The notes beneath the pieces were generated by a model. That model saw only the letters and a list, made by a program, of their open reading frames with translations. It searched no databases and had not been told where the DNA came from. From assembly GCA_022376515.1 (NCBI GenBank), contig WTXI01000380.1, forward strand, positions 1 to 32,479: a stretch of 32,479 nt of DNA, read 5' to 3'. Made by a program: the position numbers and the translations under genes. Of the stretch, positions 23,731 through 32,479 are shown in pieces (the first letter of the stretch is position 1; the number at the start of each line of letters is the position of its first letter). Source of the stretch: Lactifluus volemus. Lineage: Eukaryota; Basidiomycota; Agaricomycetes; Russulales; Russulaceae.

Positions 23731-23951
23731 CTCTCGACCTTGGCATCTCCATGCCAACCCCCCTTCCCCTGGCCGCTGCTGCCGTCAGGTTAGTTTTTGT
23801 TTTCTATGGCTAACTTTTTTCCCTTCCAGCGTTACCTGTGACCTTGGTGCGTGTGGCGTTATCAAACTCTGCTGGGTGTGGTTAATACCTGGAAGCGAGC
23901 TCTTTTCTCACCCCGTTCCCTTTTTTTTTTGCTGTAGTTTGGGGAAAAGTG

Positions 23952-24180
23952 GTGGTACTGCTCATATGAGCAGCAGGTGGGGTCTTCAACATCTTGCTAT
24001 TGATGGGCGCAAATCTCGTTGGTTTCGTCCTTGGTGTGGACGGTGCGCAGTACTTTGTGCATGAAATGACTGGTTGCTGGGATGGTATGTTTCTCCTAAA
24101 GACCTTTCTAACGCTATATTTCGTTGATTGAGGTAATCCTAGGAATTCGATCCGCGCAAACGATGGGTAGCCAAAATGGG
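23952..24180 (+). other. unidentified hydrophobic coding-like fragment
   Basis: In one plus-strand frame it reads GGVFNILLLMGANLVGFVLG then VDGAQYFVHEMTGCWDG up to a good GTATGT donor at 24085. An AG near 24132-24135 could be the acceptor, and the continuation reads PKWAPCGGLGHAV after a further stop. A TGA at 23967-23969 lies just upstream of the hydrophobic run. The splice signal and the uninterrupted membrane-like segment suggest a third captured gene fragment. I do not recognise the family. Confidence 0.4.
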
Positions 24181-24259
24181 CACCTTGTGGTGGCCTGGGT
24201 CACGCTGTCATTGCAAGGTCAGCCCTTCGCTGCAAGGGATCCCATCTTTGACATCTTTC

Positions 24260-24545
24260 TTACAGTCTTTGTTGGTTCTGCACCAGATGTTGCAGGTGCG
24301 TCTCGAGCACCTTGGCACTTTTCCGCATCGTCTGCTTCTCCACCCACTCATTCAGCCACAGCTCGTACTCCTTCAATGTCGTTTCCAGCTCGTCGAGTTC
24401 CGTCTTGGTGTATCATCCGGTGGCTGTGCCCGCCTGCTCTTCTGCGGTGAGGTTCGCGCACGCGTTGACGAGGAATAGGCGAATGTGCCAGTTCCTCATC
24501 TGACTGGTGTTCAGCGCCTCTGACCTCACCATGACTGCCGCTACC
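24260..24545 (-). pseudogene. fragment resembling Lhs1/HYOU1-type Hsp70 C-terminal region, premature TGA
   Basis: One minus-strand frame reads EALNTSQMRNW, IRLFLVNACANLTAEEQAG, an in-frame TGA at 24415-24413, then YTKTELDELETTLKEYELWL, NEWVEKQ and AKVLETHLQHL before a TAA at 24262-24260. The charged helical pattern with W..LFL..A..NLTAEE and LWLNEWVEKQ resembles the C-terminal substrate-domain helices of fungal Lhs1-like (Hsp110/HYOU1) endoplasmic-reticulum chaperones, as I recall them. The N-terminal ATPase domain is absent, so it is a fragment. It lies antisense to the Fet3 piece inside the TIR element. The chaperone assignment is an inference; that it is coding-derived is well supported by the long frame broken only once. 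Confidence 0.55.
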
Positions 24546-24754
24546 ACTGCCATCCTGTGGAGAGTCCCACGATCCGTCCCAAATCCGCCCCCCCCCCTCG
24601 CACAGCAGCAAATCCAAGCCCATGCCGTTGCAAGCTCCAGGCCGAGGAGCTCCCACGCCCATGCCCAGAGTAGACGATGTGGAGGTGGTACACGGTCAGT
24701 GTCAAGGATGACTTAGATTGCTTGATGCGTAGCTGGACAGAGGCAAGGTGATTA

Positions 24755-24994
24755 GAATCGAGGGTAGAATAAAATTGAATAGAGCTGTAACTGTAAATAG
24801 AAAATAAATGGTGATCAATTCAATTCTACCTGATTCAATCACGCAATCAAACGAATTCGAATCCGATCCGATCTAATATTCAATTAAATTCGGAAAACTG
24901 AAAATGTTTTCGATTTGTCCATTCAATTAAATCGCAAAAAGACTCATCCGTTAATAAAAATTGAATCAATTCAACTAGTTAAATTTACTTCGAA
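24755..24994. repeat. right AT-rich subterminal zone
   Basis: Rich in TCAATTCAATT, AATTGAAT and ATTCAATTAAATT words. It mirrors the zone inside the left terminal repeat and contrasts with the GC-rich Lhs1-like fragment just before it. Confidence 0.6.
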
Positions 24995-25027
24995 TTACTG
25001 TAAGTCATTTCTCGCTGGGCCTCAGGC
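24995..25027 (-). repeat. right terminal inverted repeat
   Basis: Reverse complement contains GAGAAATGACTTACAGTAA and GCCTGAGGCCC, matching 22433-22465 at 29 of 33 positions. GC-rich sequence continues to about 25042 and may belong to the true end. Confidence 0.8.
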
Positions 25028-25578
25028 TCCGGGCCCTTCCCTGTATGGGGCTTCAAGCTTCAAGCTTCGTTCTGACAGTACGATGACTGACGTCTCGTTG
25101 GACCATCTTTCCTTTCGTTTTGATGGCTGTCAGTCACAACCGACACGTCGGGGTGGTTAGATATGTTCATGACCACTACTACAGTATGGTGTGTCGCCAC
25201 AACGTCGGAAAGAGGGTGTCCCCACCCTGCCTGAGCTGTCAACTCGGGAACTATCGATAATTGGGTCACGACCAAGACCATTGGCACCATAACTACCTTC
25301 AGCACGCATGACATGACTACAATGACAACTAGTACAGTGACTGAGCTCACAACGACCAGATCTGGGGCTCTGTCCACGGCCTCTGTGATGGCACGGTCAC
25401 CGGCATGTGATGGCGACTATGATGTGAGCACGATGATGACTGCGATTGCCATAACGCGACTACAAGTGGGCCACGATGACGATTGACGACACAAACGGTG
25501 ACTGACTGAAACAAAAAACTCCATTCACTGGCAGTGGTATCCTGATGATTACAATTTACTAGGACCAAGCGATAAATG
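25028..25578. other. spacer between the TIR element and copy F
   Basis: Contains a short direct repeat CTTCAAG at about 25051-25065 and a run of ACGACN-like trinucleotides on the plus strand at about 25300-25450. No gene is recognised. A minus-strand frame entering from copy F is open through here but is not a gene of its own. Confidence 0.4.
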
Positions 25579-26899
25579 CTACCTAGGTTCAAGTTCAACC
25601 TTGTCCTGGGGAGGAGGGAACAAAAGTAGTTGTGGCCGGATGACGAAGAAAAGGAGGACGTCAAAGGTACCTGAGAGATTATATGCAGAGGAACCAAAAA
25701 AAAGGGCCACAGAGGGTAAGTCTTTGTCACTGTACTGTGCCCAACGTGCAACGGTGAGAGGGAGGACCGCAAGACTATGCGCAATGGGATAACTAAACAA
25801 CTTGTGAGCAGGATTCGCAACAACACATTGCCATGCTTACAAGAGCATTCCCAACGCAGCTCGCCTCTCAAGGTATCCAACCATATAATCAGAGTCAGGT
25901 GGAACTTGTACCACTTCTCCTTGTCAACAGACAAACGGCCCTCCGCCCAGAGATAAAGCGGAATGTACATAATGACGGAAGCGAATAATGAAGTCCACAC
26001 CCACACATATTCTCCAGCTAAGCGTTCCCCTTTGTACTTTGAACTGATCCAACACCAATACTGGTACAATAGCTTAGTGGTAGAGGAAAGGTTGAATCGG
26101 AGGAACGTACGGGACAGGCGTTTCATAGTTCTTATGAATGCCATTACCGATACCAGCCCAGAGTGCGCCGAAAACCCACGTGAGGCCAACCAGGCTGAAG
26201 GCAAGACCACGTGACTGTAGTCGTACTCGCCATAGAGCTCCAATGAATGTGTGGGCAGTGAGCATCTGCCAGTGAAAAGAAGTGCATTAGTGGCTTCAAG
26301 CTACAAAACAGAAAGGACACACGAGAGCGATTAGTGATGTCCCAAGTGCACTGATCTGCTTGATAATGCCCTGCGCTGAACAGTATGATCCCGTTGTCAC
26401 GATGCCATCGTGGGCCCATTTGATGCTGAGTATGCCACCCACTGCTTGCAGCAGGTCGAATGAACAGAGAGAGCTGTCGTGCGAGTTCAAGTTGTATCAG
26501 ATTACGTGAAGGATCACACGGCCATCGAACAGACCATGAAGATGTCAGCGGGCGTCTCTAGCAACTTCCAGTTACCATCTGGAAGCTCACGCCTATAGCG
26601 TAGTACATTCCTCTGTGACACCTCGTCAAAGTCGGACAGGTACGTGAAGGAGGATCCAAATACCGTGATTAAAATAAAAGTGACGGTAACACAGAAGAGA
26701 GTAAGGAAGGAAGCCTCGGCTGTTAGCTGTATGTATGCTGAGTCCAGGGTGCTAGAAAGATAATCTGATCACTCACCACCAAGCCAATAGACTGGCCGTG
26801 TCAAACATACGGTTGAGGGATTCAGATTAGTTTGAGATAGAAAGCTTTGTTGACGCTGTTGCACATCGCAGACGGTGCTGTTTACCCATCGAGTGTCAT
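25579..26899 (-). pseudogene. GPCR-like receptor, copy F (many frameshifts)
   Basis: Exon blocks: 26899-26777, 26726-26664, 26612-26535, 26473-26323, 26265-26111, 26060-25841, 25792-25579, with splice sites conserved. Compared with copy E, exon 1 lacks one base shortly after the start (giving an early TAA) and two bases in the TRGQ codons. Exon 4 lacks two bases before SFDLLQAVGG, exon 5 lacks one base in its last codons, and exon 6 lacks one base after the WYKFHL codons. Otherwise the receptor sequence is well kept: RNVLRYRRELPDGNW, GSYCSAQGIIKQ, YWCWISSKYKGERLAGEYVW and YPIAHSLAVLPLTVARW. Five separate deletions make it a clear pseudogene unless the sequence is locally poor. Closest to copy E. 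The frameshifts create a misleading long open frame at 25347-26243. Confidence 0.85.
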
Positions 26900-26949
26900 C
26901 ACCTCCGAGTCCCTTCAAGCGGGTGGTAATAAAAAGGAACAGGGGATAG

Positions 26950-27490
26950 TGACAAAACCTTGGGTCTCAACCTAGTCCCTGAAGGCGAGAGAAGAGATAC
27001 GGAGGATCGATAACAGCAATAGCCCCACACTCATGCGATTTTAAGGTGCCAGAAGACGCCCTACCAGTGCTCGCTCGACAGACCGGGGCTTGATGGCCCC
27101 ATTCACGAATCAGGGGCCAGGACATACATTGAAGGGTGTCACACAGCTTGTGCGCTGAGGACCCAGGTGTAAATAGTACAAGTCGCTGCGCGAACGGGCG
27201 GTGCATGTGTGAGAGAACTTCCAGTCAAATTAATGAATACCGCTGTGAAGAAAGAGGGCAGTAGGCACCGTTAACGTTGACGCGAGGCTGCGGCGTATGC
27301 TTGTTCAGCTTGGCATGTCAAAGTTGAACCTAATAATTTACTGTAATTTCAACCACAACACAGAAACTTGAATCTACTTATCGACGCTTGCGCCCCTTCA
27401 AGACCCTCTAAACGAGAAGTATCCTATCGTTCAACTTGAGTCTTTGTGCCGGCTATTGCCGCGGCATCGCGGGCCGCTTCCCCGAGATGG
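26950..27490 (+). repeat. F-flank repeat block, paired with 19780-20280
   Basis: Collinear with the DNA 5' of copy E, including GATCGATAACAGCA, TTTTAAGGTGCCAG, GTGCATGTGTGAGAG, ACGCTTGCGCCCCTTCAAGA, CCCTCTAAA and TTCAACTTGAGTC. The G14 run of the E flank is missing here. Confidence 0.6.
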
Positions 27491-28291
27491 CCGGTTCAGT
27501 ACAGTTACTGCCGACCGTGACGTGTAGTTTTCTGCACAGCTTGTAGGGTCTGTATTTCTTTGACATAAGGTTACGTGCTAGTCAGGTCATCAGCACCACA
27601 GCATTAACCTGACCCTGCGGGCCTGAGGGCCTGAGCCTGAGCCCTGAGCCCTGAGGAGTAATTCACATGTACATAGATACCGTGACATTCTTGGGCTGTG
27701 GCAGTGGGCCGGGTAAATCAAGGGGTAGATGGGTACACTCTGCGGACTTTGGCACCACTCTATCCCCTTCGATTACTAGTTATTACTTAGTAAAGAAGAG
27801 ATAATAAGGTAACTGCCAGTTGTTTAACAGCACCGCAAGCAGCACCGTGCCGGTGACCCCTACTCACGTCCTTCAATTTCCTCCTCTCCTGGCACTCCTC
27901 CATTCCTATCATGGGCTCAGAGCCCCTGCTGACCTTGGAGATGACTGATGATGTGGGGCCATCTCTCCCTTCGGTTCGAGCCACCGGCGACAGTGAATAG
28001 TGTGTGCAGTCATCCGCACGGTGGGCTGTCACGACCAACCCATGCCACCAGTATCTCGGCTTAAGGGTGCTCTCAAACGACAAAGATCACAGCACCATGA
28101 TACACACTCTTGTCGAGTGGGGCACAATGCCTTCCAAGAATCAGCCATGCCAAATGTATTCATGGGCTCCAGGTGGATCTATATACTAGTCTTATTGGCA
28201 AGGCACAATGCGATAATCAAATTCCACGTGTATACACAGTCTACGTTCTGCTGTGGCTGAAGAGAGCGAGGGAACGGAGAATGACAAAACC
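27491..28291. other. intergenic between the F flank and copy G
   Basis: No gene recognised. Contains a CCTGAG tandem repeat (27619-27656) next to an imperfect hairpin (GTCAGGT .. ACCTGAC, about 27580-27612). It also provides the 3' side of copy G. Plus-strand open stretches near 28000-28260 overlap in several frames and show no domain. Confidence 0.4.
27619..27656 (+). repeat. short tandem repeat of CCTGAG/GCCCTGAG units
   Basis: Reads GGGCCTGAGGGCCTGAGC and continues with two GCCCTGAG units. The same words occur at the ends of the TIR element (CCTCAGGCCTCAGGCCC at 22428-22443 and GGGCCTCAGGCTCCGGGCCC at 25018-25037). It could be the end of a related element. Confidence 0.55.
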
Positions 28292-29766
28292 CTATATCGG
28301 TATTTCGCCGTGGTCAATAGTCGCCGATGCCAGGGTATTGGCGGACCCCTCGTAAATGGTGATCCTGGGCAGCTCTCCAGGCGTTACCCCATGAGGTTGC
28401 AGACTTTGGTTGACATTAGCCGATTTAGGGGGAGACACGGAGGGTGTGAGTTCCATTTCAGACTTGGAGGTCTCCTCGGGTGGTATGAAGAGAAGCCGCC
28501 CTCGCCGAATGATCCAGAACATTGATACGTTGATGACGCCTGAGAGACTGAACGTACAGATACCGAAAAACAGAGCCAGTGAAGGTAACGTGTTACGCGT
28601 TCCCAATGACCAGCGTGCTACGGAGAGTGGGAGGACCATAAGGGAATACGCAAGAGGGTAACTAATCGATTTGTGAGTAGGGTCCGAGTCAACAATGGGA
28701 GGGGTCAAGGCTTACAAAAGCATTCCCAACGCAGCGCGCCTCTTTGTGTATCCAACTCTATCATCAGGGTTGTTCAGGTGGAACTTGTACCACCTCTGCC
28801 TGTCAACAGACAAGCGGCCCTCTGCCCAGAAGTAGAGTGGGATATACATTATCACCGAAGCAAATAATGTGATCCACAGCCAGATATATTCTCCGGCTAA
28901 GCGTTCCCCCTCAAAGGCCGAACTAATCCAACACCAAAACTAATTATATAGATTAGTGATGAGCGAAAGGCATGAAACTTTTGAGAAATAACATACAGGT
29001 GTGGGCTCTTCATAATTTCTGTGAATGCTGTTACCGACGCCAACCCACAGCGCAGAGAAGACGCAAATGACGCCAACTAGACTGAAACCGAATCCCCGAG
29101 ATTGAAGATCTACTGACCACAGAGCCGTGACGAACGTGTGGACAGCAAGCATCTCATACAATGCGTGAGTGGTTGAACGCATGGACAGTCAGAGAAGAGA
29201 CACACAAGAGTGATTAATGCAGCCGCAAGCTCACTACCCTGTAAGATGGAGCCCTGGGCTGTGCAATAGGAACCAGACTTGACAATTCCGTCGTGAACCC
29301 ATCGGATATTGAGCAAGCCGCCAACGCCTGAAGAAAATCACAAATAAAAATAGAGAACTGTTGCGCGACTAGCATGAGATTGATTAGAGAGATGCATGAG
29401 CACAGAACGGACCAAGAAAATGTCAGCGGGCACCTCCAACAACTTCCAGTCATCTTTTGGAAGGGTCTTCCTATAACGTTGTACGTTCCTCTGCGAAAAA
29501 TCCTGTCAAACTGGACAATCGGGTGAAGGAGGGTCAAACGTACCCCAATTAAAATGAATATGGTGATTATAAAATAAGACTAAGGAGAGATGCTTCGACT
29601 GTCACCTATGAGAGGGCTGGATTCAGATGAACAGACAGATAAGCTAGTTGCTCACCACCAAGCCGATGGTCTGCTCGCGTGTCAAGCATGAGATTGGACT
29701 TGGAGATGACAGACTTTGCTGGTATTGCTGTGAGTTGCAGACGGTACCATTAACTCCGGATGTCAT
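28292..29766 (-). pseudogene. GPCR-like receptor, copy G (two one-base deletions)
   Basis: Exon blocks: 29766-29656, 29605-29544, 29490-29413, 29357-29206, 29152-28997, 28939-28716, 28661-28292. Splice sites are all kept, and the first codons read MTSGVNGTVCNSQQYQQSL. Exon 2 is 62 instead of 63 bases: one base is missing in the TM1 codons, giving a TAA in mid-membrane. Exon 4 is 152 instead of 153: the GGTGGC of the ALGG motif in TM2 has become GCGGC. Exons 5-7 are fully open in frame, including IHRNYEEPTP, FWCWI, YPLAYSLMVLPLSVARW and a long Ser/Pro-rich tail of about 75 residues. It is closest to copy D. With only two lesions this is a young pseudogene or, less likely, an intact gene with sequence errors. 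Confidence 0.8.
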
Positions 29767-31224
29767 AATCTCCGTTGTAGTGGGTAAGAATTGAAATAAA
29801 ACCTTGAAGGGGTGAATTATAACCCGTAAGTATCAGCCTCGAGAGCTTGAGATCTTGAGAGAGGCCGCCAGTGAGACGTTGAGAGGGTGACTCGGATGCC
29901 TAGTCTATTCATCTCTCATTTATGGAACCAACACTTAGGTTGTCGTCTGATGGACCGCGGTGCTGGCAGGGTTGATATTACCTCTATTGTTATGCCGTAT
30001 TTGCGCCTGGTAATTAACACCGCTATGAACAACTGCTTACCAGAACAGCCAACCCGATATTCACAGGTTGAAAGCCAACGAGTACCGTTGGAGTAAGTTA
30101 GGCGTTAAATTGCCGGTGTTTGGGCGGCCAGGCACAATGCAAAAAAAATATCATGTTGTGATCGCGCGTAATTATGATTGGTCGAGATGCTGGTTGAATT
30201 GTAGAGTGTGTATGATTGAGACAAATGGGTCTGCTTTAAGTTGTTACAACGGTGGTGCTTGCAGTAGAGAAGGGGCAACCTCAGGCTAGCTGCCACTGCG
30301 CGGCGATGCGGCGTGTACTAAATGCTGTGCATCCGGTGAATGATTGCAATAGACCCAAATGGGTGGTGATAAAGCCAGAAAGGTAAAGAAAGCCGAGAAA
30401 ATAAAGTTAGGAAAGTCCCTGAATCAAAAAAAGGCGGAAATTTTCATGTACATAACTAAATTTTGCTGATGACTGGGACAAGGCTGGTCGGATCTGTTCG
30501 AGGTTCTGATACACGGACGACATACGGACGTGCGAGATGCAGTCATCTTAAATTAGACTCTTCCTCACGCGGGGTAGCTTTACGTCAGACTTCGTGTTGC
30601 CAGTCGTTAGTTCTCCAACAACGACAAGCTGTATTAATATGAAATATCTAACTATTAATCGACAAAACAGACCTCATGGTTTGCGCTCATGAATAGTCAA
30701 CACGGGCAACTCATCTCCACCTCCGCGGCTTTGAGTTGCCGTACACACCGACGCGCCGTTTCAGACTAAATTCCATTTTACAGACTGAAATGCTCACCAA
30801 AAGAGAAATTCCACTCTGAATAGCGATACTGCAGGCCGCCCCGAGTAGCGCCAATTGAGAGGAAGTGGGAAAGTTGATTTTTCTGCAGCCTGCATGAAAC
30901 TATCGTGGCTGAGATGGGGGTAGACGCCAAAGAACGACTCCGGCAGGACGTTCACGTGCTGGTAGTCGACCATCCAGAAGCGCCCAGTCTTCGGTATGCT
31001 CCTCGTCTCGCATATCACAGGACACCTCATCCACCTGGCCAGTGGGAGCACATCACACTGAGAATCCAAGTATGTTCCCGCAACTCGTTCTCTCGCCACT
31101 CCCTCATCAGTTGTTTCACCAAAGACCTCTGCCAACTAGCATTCTTCTCTTTGCGATTCTCGTCCTTGATGTCAACTCGCTTCAGACTGTCACCAGTTTA
31201 CGTAGTTCTCAAGAGCTGTGGAGT
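29767..31224. other. intergenic 5' of copy G
   Basis: Promoter side of copy G followed by unrecognised DNA. A minus-strand frame at 30794-31135 and a plus-strand frame at 30905-31312 overlap each other. Neither has a recognisable domain or splice partners, so neither is called. Confidence 0.4.
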
Positions 31225-31740
31225 TGACGGATGTAAGAGATGCCTCTTCCATAGCAAAGAAATCGTGCTGGATATATCAACGGGGCTGATCCTACATCGA
31301 GACACTTTATAAGGAGACCGTAGCTACTATCTTGTCGATGGTGGTGGCGGTTCGATCCGTGGAGCTCGATGTTCTTATCCGTTATTCAGTCCTTGAATGA
31401 TGGGAAGCGGATCCAGAACTAGACAACTGGGACAGATCTATGATATGTCAATTTCCAGGTTCTTAGGAGCAATGCGCAATGATGGACTGTTCAGTTGGAC
31501 GAGGGCGAACTATGCAAGTCTGGGGAGAGTGGATACTGTACAAGCATATTCACATCACAGTCACATAAGCTGGACTCAGACGCTAGAGATCGACTCGGAG
31601 GCGGACGGGAAGGCATATATTAATGTGATAGTGGCAAGGGATATGTAGTAACTCTGGCCCTGGACTGTATCTCTTTTTTTTTGAATCTGCATTTAGATGG
31701 CGCGATGTGCTGACACGGAACAAAGACGCGCTCGAGTGTG
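31225..31740 (+). repeat. G-flank repeat block, paired with 17125-17860
   Basis: Contains the same 31-base run (31241-31271) found at 17132-17162. Collinear weaker matches follow through the TCACATAAG-CTGGA region and the T-rich tract to CGCTCGAGTG. Shorter than the D-flank copy, so one of the two has gained or lost DNA. Confidence 0.6.
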
Positions 31741-32479
31741 CGGAGTACTGTACATCTGCCTGAGGTGGAGGGTGGTTAAAACGGCGTGTCTGATGTGAGT
31801 AGGTGTGTGTCGTATGATGTGATTGTGGGGATGGCCGTGATCCGATCCTTCGGGGTTCCCATGGCCGGACGCAGATTGCGATTCCTCGATTAACTTAGCG
31901 AGGGCTACGCCGCCCGCTTTTGTTCCGACGATGGTGAACGTGCTCGGAGAAAGATTGCGCTCACGAGCAGCCCGATGGCCATGTTTAGTGCGTGCGCTTG
32001 ACTTGTAACCATGGCGTACTAGGTAAACAAACTCGGATGTCCGGATCCTCTCTTTAATTGTGTTTTTTTGTACCCTCACGCCGCCTTCGCTTGATCACAA
32101 TGGCAATGGCTGGCCCTACTTGGCCTGTTTTGATGATAGGAGACATTGCACAGCCAAGGATGTTTAGTTTTACCAATCCAGGTTAGGTTGTATTCAGTCA
32201 AGATAGCCAAAAATGGCCCTTGTCAGAATGTGATAATCATCCTAGACCGCTCTCGGTACCGAGTAAGGAACAATACAAACTCGATCAGAGGCGGATGATC
32301 AGTGATCCAATGAAGAGTATAGGACGGATCTATAAGAACACCGTTGATCGCATAGTAGAAGATAAGATGTATATGGGATATATGATACCTGTCTTTAGTA
32401 AGTTACCCGTCATGGTGAACGCGACTGGAGAAGGGTGAGGGTGGGAGGCGACATTTGTATCCACGCCATCGGTTGGTGG
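31741..32479. other. right end of window, no gene recognised
   Basis: Short open stretches only (minus 31693-32079, plus 32220-32438). The plus-strand stretch near the end reaches the window edge region and could be part of a gene outside, but no motif is visible. Confidence 0.4.

Larger units (their letters stand above)
22433..25027. mobile_element. TIR transposon-like element carrying host gene fragments (Pack-type)
   Basis: Bounded by 33-base inverted repeats that match at 29 positions (22433-22465 and 24995-25027). Immediately inside both ends are AT-rich zones dominated by TTCAATT/AATTGAA words (about 22466-22690 and 24755-24994), whereas the flanks and interior are GC-balanced. No transposase motif was seen. 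The interior contains a Fet3-like multicopper oxidase fragment (plus strand), an unidentified hydrophobic fragment (plus strand) and an Lhs1-like Hsp70 fragment (minus strand), each surrounded by unrelated sequence. This is the layout of a non-autonomous DNA transposon that has captured genes. GC-rich CAGG/GGCC words lie outside the matched repeats, so the true ends may extend a few tens of bases further. No target-site duplication could be identified. Confidence 0.7.

Noticed and set aside
24348..24662. A 104-codon minus-strand frame over the Lhs1-like region
   Set aside because: It is in a different frame from the one that reads as chaperone sequence and gives a Gly/His/Arg-rich translation typical of a shadow frame.
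25347..26243. A 298-codon open frame on the minus strand, the longest in the window
   Set aside because: It runs through exons 5 and 6 and introns of receptor copy F and stays open because deletions shifted the frame. Only the block around YWCWISSKY is true receptor sequence; the rest is out of frame or intronic.
30794..31312. Overlapping open frames on both strands near the right end
   Set aside because: No domain, no splice partners, and mutual overlap. Only the repeat shared with 17132-17162 is supported there.

Overview
The window looks like basidiomycete (mushroom-type) nuclear DNA. Genes are split by many 48-61 base GT..AG introns, intergenic DNA is long and degenerate, and the recognisable proteins (a HemK-type methyltransferase, a Fet3-type multicopper oxidase fragment, an Lhs1-type Hsp70 fragment) have a fungal character. 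I see no rRNA, tRNA, CRISPR array or bacterial operon. All assignments come from reading translations and splice sites by eye; no database search was run.

Layout: (1) 14-1055, plus strand: a release-factor glutamine methyltransferase of the HemK/Mtq1 type, with reading-frame breaks near both ends. (2) 4120-29766, minus strand: seven paralogous copies (A to G) of a seven-transmembrane, GPCR-like receptor gene, all in one orientation and sharing one seven-exon plan. A (4120-5518), D (15207-16705) and E (18417-19755) splice into intact proteins of about 357, 392 and 338 residues. C (12620-14093) is intact except for one missing base in a T9 run. B (8784-10322), F (25579-26899) and G (28292-29766) carry several one- or two-base deletions and look like pseudogenes. 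(3) 22433-25027, between copies E and F: a 2.6 kb element with 33 bp imperfect terminal inverted repeats and AT-rich subterminal zones. It holds no recognisable transposase but does hold fragments of host genes: a Fet3-like ferroxidase piece (plus strand, two introns retained), an Lhs1/HYOU1-like Hsp70 piece (minus strand) and one unidentified hydrophobic piece. This is the architecture of a gene-capturing (Pack-type) DNA transposon.

The array looks like a birth-and-death receptor cluster. D and G resemble each other, as do E and F, and A and B are alike. DNA flanking D (17125-17860) is repeated beside G (31225-31740), and DNA flanking E (19780-20280) is repeated beside F (26950-27490), so whole gene-plus-flank blocks were duplicated. 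The order D-E-[insert]-F-G, with F like E and G like D, fits a once longer D/E alternating array that lost members.

The receptors probably sit in the plasma membrane as nutrient- or pheromone-type sensors of the fungal cAMP-receptor-like/Git3-like class. Topology and motifs support this; the ligand is unknown. The remaining DNA is intergenic and holds degenerate repeats and a few unexplained open stretches.
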